From: Vannielia litorea
GTDB taxonomy: Bacteria > Pseudomonadota > Alphaproteobacteria > Rhodobacterales > Rhodobacteraceae
DNA length: 36,365 nucleotides
NCBI RefSeq assembly: GCF_018424695.1
Contig: NZ_QTNQ01000039.1
Span: 1-36,365, forward strand
Direction of reading: 5' to 3'
This document shows positions 32,747-36,365 of the stretch, piece by piece. The stretch's first letter is position 1; every line of letters starts with the position of its first letter. Position numbers and translations under genes: made by a program. Under the pieces are notes generated by a model. That model was not told where the DNA came from. It made no database searches and saw only the letters and a program-made list of their open reading frames with translations.

Positions 32747-32796
32747 AAACACTCAAATGGAATGCGCCGCAGGCGCGCAATTGAACAGCGGTCCAG

Positions 32797-33174
32797 CTAG
32801 GCGCGGTCGGCGGGGTGGTTCACGCCGTCAACCCAGGGGATTGGCTCGAGCTCGCGTGGGTTTACCCCTTCGAGGCAGCCTGCGTTAACGCCGTATTCCT
32901 CGGGGTTCGAGCGGCGCTGGTGGTGGGTGTAGATACCGCACGTGGCGCAGAACCAGTGTTTGGCGGTCCGGGTGCCCCAGCTGTAGAAGGTGAGGTTGTC
33001 TGCGCCTTTCACGATCTTCAGGTCGGCCAGTTTGGCCGAGACGGGCGCGGCGCCGCGGCGGCGGCAGAAGGAGCAGTCGCACCGGCGGATCGAGCCGAGG
33101 CCTGCGGGGACGAGGGTGACTTCCAGTTCCACCGCGCCGCAATGGCAGGTGGCACGGCGGGGCGATTCTGTCAT
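32797..33174 (-). CDS. GFA/CENP-V-fold zinc protein
   Basis: A 125-residue protein of the GFA (glutathione-dependent formaldehyde-activating enzyme-like)/CENP-V fold. Zinc ligands are in ATCHCGAVELEV (Cys10, Cys12), RRCDCSFCRRRG (Cys32, Cys34, Cys37) and HWFCATCGIYTHH (Cys76, Cys79). Most family members have no proven activity, and the name should not be read as formaldehyde metabolism. The frame is open far upstream through the rhomboid gene, but the family begins at MTESPRRATCHCG. AGGAG lies six bases before this ATG, which overlaps the rhomboid stop as ATGA. Confidence 0.9.
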   Translation of the reverse strand: MTESPRRATCHCGAVELEVTLVPAGLGSIRRCDCSFCRRRGAAPVSAKLADLKIVKGADNLTFYSWGTRTAKHWFCATCGIYTHHQRRSNPEEYGVNAGCLEGVNPRELEPIPWVDGVNHPADRA

Positions 33175-33905
33175 TTCCGTCTCCTGACGGTCGGGATGGA
33201 GGTGGTGGAGAGATTGCCGTAGCTGGTGTCGGGGTGGGGAGGGTGGCCGTCGGTCTTGCGCCACCAGCTGGCAGCGCCCTCCTTGACGAACCAGGGCAGG
33301 GCGCCGATCATGCCCGCAACGAAGCCGCCGACGTGGGCCCAATAGGCGACGCCAGCCCCGGTTCCGACGGTCATCGTGCCATTGATGAGTTGCAGGCCGA
33401 ACCAGACGGCGAGCACGATCCAGGCCGGGATGGGCCAGATCTTGGGGATGATGACGATGATGAAGAGCACGTCGATCTTCGCTTTTGGATAGAGCAGCAG
33501 GTAGCCGCCCATCACCCCCGCGATCGCCCCCGAGGCGCCCACCATCGGCACCATGCTCCCCGGCGAGGAGATCACGTGCAGCCATGTCGCCACGACGCCG
33601 GTTGCGAGGTAGAAGCCGAGGAAGGCGAAGGGGCCCATCTCCTCTTCGAGGTTGTCGCCAAAGATCCACAAAAACAGCATGTTGCCGGCAAGGTGCATGA
33701 AGCCGCCGTGGAGAAACATGGCGGTGAGGTAATCGAGCGCCTCGACGCGCGCAGGGGTGACTCCGAACTCGGAATAGAGCGCGTAAAGCTGGCGGTCATT
33801 CAGGGGCAAAGTGACCAGGAAAAACACCGCGATGTTGATCACGATCAGCCCGAGCGTGACCCAGGGGGTGGAGCGGGAGGGGTTGTGATCGCGGATCGGG
33901 AACAT
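33171..33905 (-). CDS. Rhomboid-family intramembrane serine protease
   Basis: A six-helix membrane protease that cleaves transmembrane substrates within the inner membrane. In the 244-residue form, the first helix is near VTLGLIVINIAVFFLV, the structural motif FLHGGFMHLAGNMLFLWIFG spans residues 65-84, the catalytic serine is Ser125 in VGASGAIAG, and the catalytic histidine is His191 in WAHVGGFVAGMIG. The tail is hydrophilic and ends RRRK. I chose the ATG at 33903-33905 (MFPIRDHNP) instead of 33959, because related proteins begin this way. No ribosome-binding site precedes it; a TTGACC hexamer lies 36 bases upstream, so a leaderless message is possible. The GFA gene follows by a 4-base overlap. 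Confidence 0.93.
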   Translation of the reverse strand: MFPIRDHNPSRSTPWVTLGLIVINIAVFFLVTLPLNDRQLYALYSEFGVTPARVEALDYLTAMFLHGGFMHLAGNMLFLWIFGDNLEEEMGPFAFLGFYLATGVVATWLHVISSPGSMVPMVGASGAIAGVMGGYLLLYPKAKIDVLFIIVIIPKIWPIPAWIVLAVWFGLQLINGTMTVGTGAGVAYWAHVGGFVAGMIGALPWFVKEGAASWWRKTDGHPPHPDTSYGNLSTTSIPTVRRRK

Positions 33906-34009
33906 GGCCGATAGGTGCCCCGCAGGGCGGGTTTGGTCAAGTCGGGGCGCGTTAATCATGTTTTCGGGAGGGGAGTTGACGCGCGCGTGCCCGCCGGGGA
34001 GGCTGAGAC

Positions 34010-34570
34010 ATGGTTAGCAAAACGTTGATCCCCGCCCTCATCATGGCCTGCACAAGCGGCGCAGCCGTGGCGGCGGAGCAATGCACGCAGGCCGTGCTGG
34101 TGGAGCCGGAGAAACGCGCCGAGGTGCTGCAATCGGTCCGCGAGGCGGAGAGCGCGCAGGCCGCGCGGGGCCATACCAACCAGATGTGGGAGATCTGGGC
34201 CACCGCGCCCGATGCCTATGCGCAGGAACTGCTCGACGAGGGGCTCGACCGGCGCGAAGCCTATGATTTCGAAGGCGCAATAAAGGCCTTCGACGCGCTG
34301 GTGGACTACTGCCCGACCTACGCGGAAGGCTACAACCAACGTGCCTTCATCCGCTTCATGCAGCAGGATTATGCCCCCGCACTCACCGACCTCGACGCCG
34401 CCATCGCCCGCGCCCCCGACCATTTCGCCGCCATCGCCGCAAAGGCGCTGACCCTGATGGGGCTGGGCCGCAATGGCGAGGCCAAGACGGCACTGGAAGC
34501 CGCGCTGGCGCTGAACCCCTGGCTGCCGGAGCGGGGGCTGATGGCGGTGCTGGAGAATCAGGACATCTGA
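34010..34570 (+). CDS. Periplasmic TPR-repeat protein
   Basis: A 186-residue protein with a Sec signal, MVSKTLIPALIMACTSGAAVA, likely cut near residue 21 or 22. About three tetratricopeptide repeats cover residues 72-180: AQELLDEGLDRREAYDFEGA, then AYNQRAF-like EGYNQRAFIRFMQQDYAPAL, then AAIAAKALTLMGLGRNGEAK. TPRs mediate protein contacts and give no specific function. The mature N-terminus has one cysteine in EQCTQAV and another in DYCPTY. GGGGAGG at a spacing of 7 supports the ATG at 34010. It is divergent from the rhomboid gene across 104 bases and appears monocistronic. Confidence 0.9.
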   Translation: MVSKTLIPALIMACTSGAAVAAEQCTQAVLVEPEKRAEVLQSVREAESAQAARGHTNQMWEIWATAPDAYAQELLDEGLDRREAYDFEGAIKAFDALVDYCPTYAEGYNQRAFIRFMQQDYAPALTDLDAAIARAPDHFAAIAAKALTLMGLGRNGEAKTALEAALALNPWLPERGLMAVLENQDI

Positions 34571-34663
34571 GCGGGCAGCGCCGTGGGTGGCCGCTTTCGT
34601 GACCCGGGCGCACGCCGGGGCAGGATCTGGGCGTTAACCCTGGATTGCAGGGGGGCACAAGTG

Positions 34664-34691
34664 ATGCACTGGGCATGCACAACCCATGCAC
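34664..34691. repeat. ATGCAC repeated three times at 11-bp spacing
   Basis: ATGCAC starts at 34664, 34675 and 34686, exactly one helical turn apart, with a fourth copy at 34721. The intervening five bases differ. The element is in the gap between the convergent TPR and beta-helix genes; no function is apparent. Helically phased sites can be bound cooperatively by a protein, but chance cannot be excluded. Confidence 0.55.
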
Positions 34692-34722
34692 ATGTCATCC
34701 GACATAACAGCCGTTAATCAAT

Positions 34723-34736
34723 GCACCGCACGGTGC
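34723..34736 (-). terminator. Short hairpin after the beta-helix membrane protein gene
   Basis: On the minus strand GCACCG pairs with CGGTGC over a 2-base turn, 15 bases after the stop at 34752, followed by ATTGATTAA. The stem is short, so this is a weak terminator candidate. Confidence 0.4.
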
Positions 34737-34751
34737 CCAGAATGGCGGCGG

Positions 34752-36365
34752 TCAGTCGTTGCGCACGAGGCCGGAGAAGCCCGCGACGGCGAGAAGCGAG
34801 AGCGCCCAGCCGACGGCGATCTGGAGCCAGAGGAACCAGCGGGAGGCCCGGCCCCAGAGGCTCGCGGAGGAGGCATCGGGCACCCAGAAGCCCTGCATCT
34901 CCATCGAGACGAGGGGCACGAGGGTGTCGAGGGAATAGGTGTAGGGGTTGAAGCGCGGATAGTCCTTGCCTTCCTCCTGCGCGAGGAAACAGGCGGGCTG
35001 GGTCTGGCCGGGGGCGGGGAGGCCGGTGGCTTCCGCACCGGTGGCGAGGGTGAGCGGCTGGCCGGCCTCGACACCGCAACGCACCCACTCCGGCGCGCGG
35101 AGGATGAAGGCGTTGTTGGGCTTCATCGCGCCCGCGTGCTCGGCCATGCCGAAGACGGCGACGCCGAGGCCCCAGAAGGTAAGCAGCCAGACGAAGGCCT
35201 TGGAGGTGGCATGGCCATAGCCGACGCTGGTGTAGAAGAGATCATCGCGGATGGCATAGAATGGCCGCGCGAGCCGCCACCAGCCCGATGTCATGTGATG
35301 CACCCGCCGGGCCCTGCGCTGGCGCTTTTCCTTTTCGATCAGCACGGCGCGGGCGTCGGCGCGATGGCCGGTGTCCGCCAGCACCTTGGCGCATTGCACC
35401 CAGGGCTGGGGGCGGAACTCCTCTTCGAGATGGGGCGTGTATTGCTGCGAGAGCCATTTGATTCGTCGGTCGGCATCGGCCACGTCGCCGGCGCCGAGAA
35501 AGGCATCGTAGGTGAAGCGGTCGAGGTCGATCCCAGCCTCGGGCCAGCAGGCGGCGTGGTCTGCCACGGCGGCGGCGCGGGCGCTTATGAGTCTAACGCG
35601 CCCTATGACGTGGGTTTTTGAGTCTCCGTCGTCGCGAAGAAACAATGTTCCCCCGATTTGGGCATTTTCGGCAGTGATCGCTATTTCGCCGCTCCCCACC
35701 TCAAGGACAGCCCCGACACAAGCAAGGTCTCCGCCGATTACTGCTCCAACAAAGCGGATCTGTCCGATACTGTTTATGCCATTCAGGAATACGCCGCCGG
35801 AGGTCTTGAGTCTGTCGGCTTGGAGGGCGTCTTCGCCGCTTCCAGCGTTAATCTTAGTGCCGCTGCAGACTAGGTCTCCACCAATTTGTGCGCCTAGTAG
35901 ATGGATGGTGCCAGTGCTAGTCAAGTTGCGGAGGAAGACACTGCCGGACGTCTTGAGCCCCTGGGAATTGAGGGCACTCTTCCCTTTCTCAGCGATCAGT
36001 TTAGCACCGTCGCATTCAAGGTTCCCGCCAATTTGCACTCCCGGGAGGCGAATTGTTCCCATGCTGCTGATGCTCTTGAGGAAAACGCTTCCGTTAGTCT
36101 TGAGCCGATCAGCATTCAGGCCGGGGAGGGCGCTGCGGGTAAGGTTTAAGCCCCTTATTCGAGTGTCGAGTAGCCGAGGCGGAGTGTCGAAGCGGCAGTC
36201 AACTAGCAGAAGGATGCGTGTGATGTCGCAGCCTTCCAAGTCGAGCAGGCCGCTGATGCGGGCGCCTGTGATTCGCAGGCCGACTTCGTGCAGGGGGTGG
36301 GGGAGGTCCTTGCCATTGGAGAGCAGGAGGAAGCGGAGGAAGTCGGCGTGGACGAGGGCGGGGTC
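34752..36365 (-). CDS. Beta-helix-repeat protein with C-terminal membrane anchor (partial, 5' end outside)
   Basis: The frame is open to the window edge, so 537 C-terminal residues are visible, beginning DPALVHADFLRFLLLSNGKD. A right-handed beta-helix-like part has three exact 49-residue repeats carrying LKTxGxVFL and, 24 residues on, IGGxL. After it come a conserved soluble stretch (AGIDLDRFTYDAFLG, RPQPWVQCAKVLADTGHRADA), a first hydrophobic helix (AFVWLLTFWGLGVAVFGMA), YSLDTLVPLVSMEMQGFWVP and a final helix (WFLWLQIAVGWALSLLAVAG) ending RND. The C-terminal pattern occurs in uncharacterised bacterial membrane proteins, as I recall. The repeat part is much lower in GC (about 50-57% on sampled 60-base lines) than the membrane part (78% on one sampled line). 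Function unknown. Confidence 0.85.
   Translation of the reverse strand, partial: DPALVHADFLRFLLLSNGKDLPHPLHEVGLRITGARISGLLDLEGCDITRILLLVDCRFDTPPRLLDTRIRGLNLTRSALPGLNADRLKTNGSVFLKSISSMGTIRLPGVQIGGNLECDGAKLIAEKGKSALNSQGLKTSGSVFLRNLTSTGTIHLLGAQIGGDLVCSGTKINAGSGEDALQADRLKTSGGVFLNGINSIGQIRFVGAVIGGDLACVGAVLEVGSGEIAITAENAQIGGTLFLRDDGDSKTHVIGRVRLISARAAAVADHAACWPEAGIDLDRFTYDAFLGAGDVADADRRIKWLSQQYTPHLEEEFRPQPWVQCAKVLADTGHRADARAVLIEKEKRQRRARRVHHMTSGWWRLARPFYAIRDDLFYTSVGYGHATSKAFVWLLTFWGLGVAVFGMAEHAGAMKPNNAFILRAPEWVRCGVEAGQPLTLATGAEATGLPAPGQTQPACFLAQEEGKDYPRFNPYTYSLDTLVPLVSMEMQGFWVPDASSASLWGRASRWFLWLQIAVGWALSLLAVAGFSGLVRND
35664..36104 (-). repeat. Three tandem 147-bp coding repeats of low GC
   Basis: Units run 36104-35958, 35957-35811 and 35810-35664 on the minus strand. 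The encoded LKT(N/S)G(S/G)VFL blocks start exactly 49 codons apart, as do the IGG(N/D)L blocks. Similar DNA recurs, for example around GTCTTGAG on the plus strand, pointing to recent duplication or gene conversion. No frameshift is present. Confidence 0.85.

Noticed and set aside
32797..33669. A 290-codon reading of the GFA gene with a long N-terminal extension
   Set aside because: The extension runs through the rhomboid gene in another frame and is not protein-like. The GFA fold starts at the ATG at 33174, with AGGAG before it.
35658..36149. Two short plus-strand frames (35658-35873 and 35901-36149)
   Set aside because: They are shadows of the tandem 147-bp repeats in the minus-strand gene, which explains their mutual likeness.

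Overview
The window is a stretch of high-GC alphaproteobacterial chromosome, most likely from the Rhodobacteraceae (roseobacter group). The grounds are the xdhABC order, hisS-hisZ-hisG with the short form of HisG, adenosylcobalamin-dependent NrdJ, a DUF1489 protein, a Hint-domain protein of the type common in marine Rhodobacterales, a very large RTX/lamin-tail nuclease, and short intergenic motifs that I associate from memory with this group. The genus cannot be fixed from the sequence alone. I saw no tRNA, rRNA, CRISPR array, insertion sequence or prophage gene.

Layout. 1-4040 (minus strand): xanthine dehydrogenase operon xdhA-xdhB-xdhC, joined by ATGA overlaps, with xdhC running off the edge. 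4264-5521 (minus): an ArsR-type regulator with two START/AHSA1 proteins, preceded by two near-identical operator-like repeats. 5707-6618 (minus): glutaminase glsA. 6668-10704 (plus): dnaE and a small lipoprotein. 10752-10952 (minus): slyX. 11058-14313 (plus): hisS-hisZ-hisG with 1-base overlaps. 14376-15558 (plus): an uncharacterised protein and a carboxymuconolactone-decarboxylase-like protein. 15596-18363 (minus): a cupin and the class II ribonucleotide reductase nrdJ. 18512-18955 (plus): a DUF1489 protein. 18997-24916 (minus): a short Hint-domain protein and a 1,622-residue ExeM/NucH-like extracellular nuclease. 25064-29872: a divergent aromatic meta-cleavage locus. 29974-31845: metF and its probable regulator metR, divergent. 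31905-34570: a SuhB-type phosphatase, a GFA-fold protein with a rhomboid protease, and a periplasmic TPR protein. 34752-36365 (minus): a beta-helix-repeat membrane protein cut by the window edge.

Most of the window is housekeeping or widespread metabolism. The catabolic locus at 25-30 kb is the most unusual part. A hydratase of the HpaH family is divergent from an operon holding a 2-hydroxymuconate-semialdehyde-dehydrogenase-like enzyme, an extradiol-dioxygenase homologue that has lost all three iron ligands, an intact extradiol dioxygenase, and a class II aldolase-fold protein lacking the usual zinc histidines. I infer a route for a carboxylated catechol (ring cleavage, decarboxylation, semialdehyde oxidation, later hydration) in which a non-catalytic paralogue may accompany the active dioxygenase. 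Other points of interest are an in-frame low-GC insertion in xdhB carrying what looks like a dispersed repeat, a 21-bp operator pair over a probably leaderless arsR, a cysteine-free four-repeat nuclease, and a 147-bp tandem repeat of aberrant base composition at the right edge.
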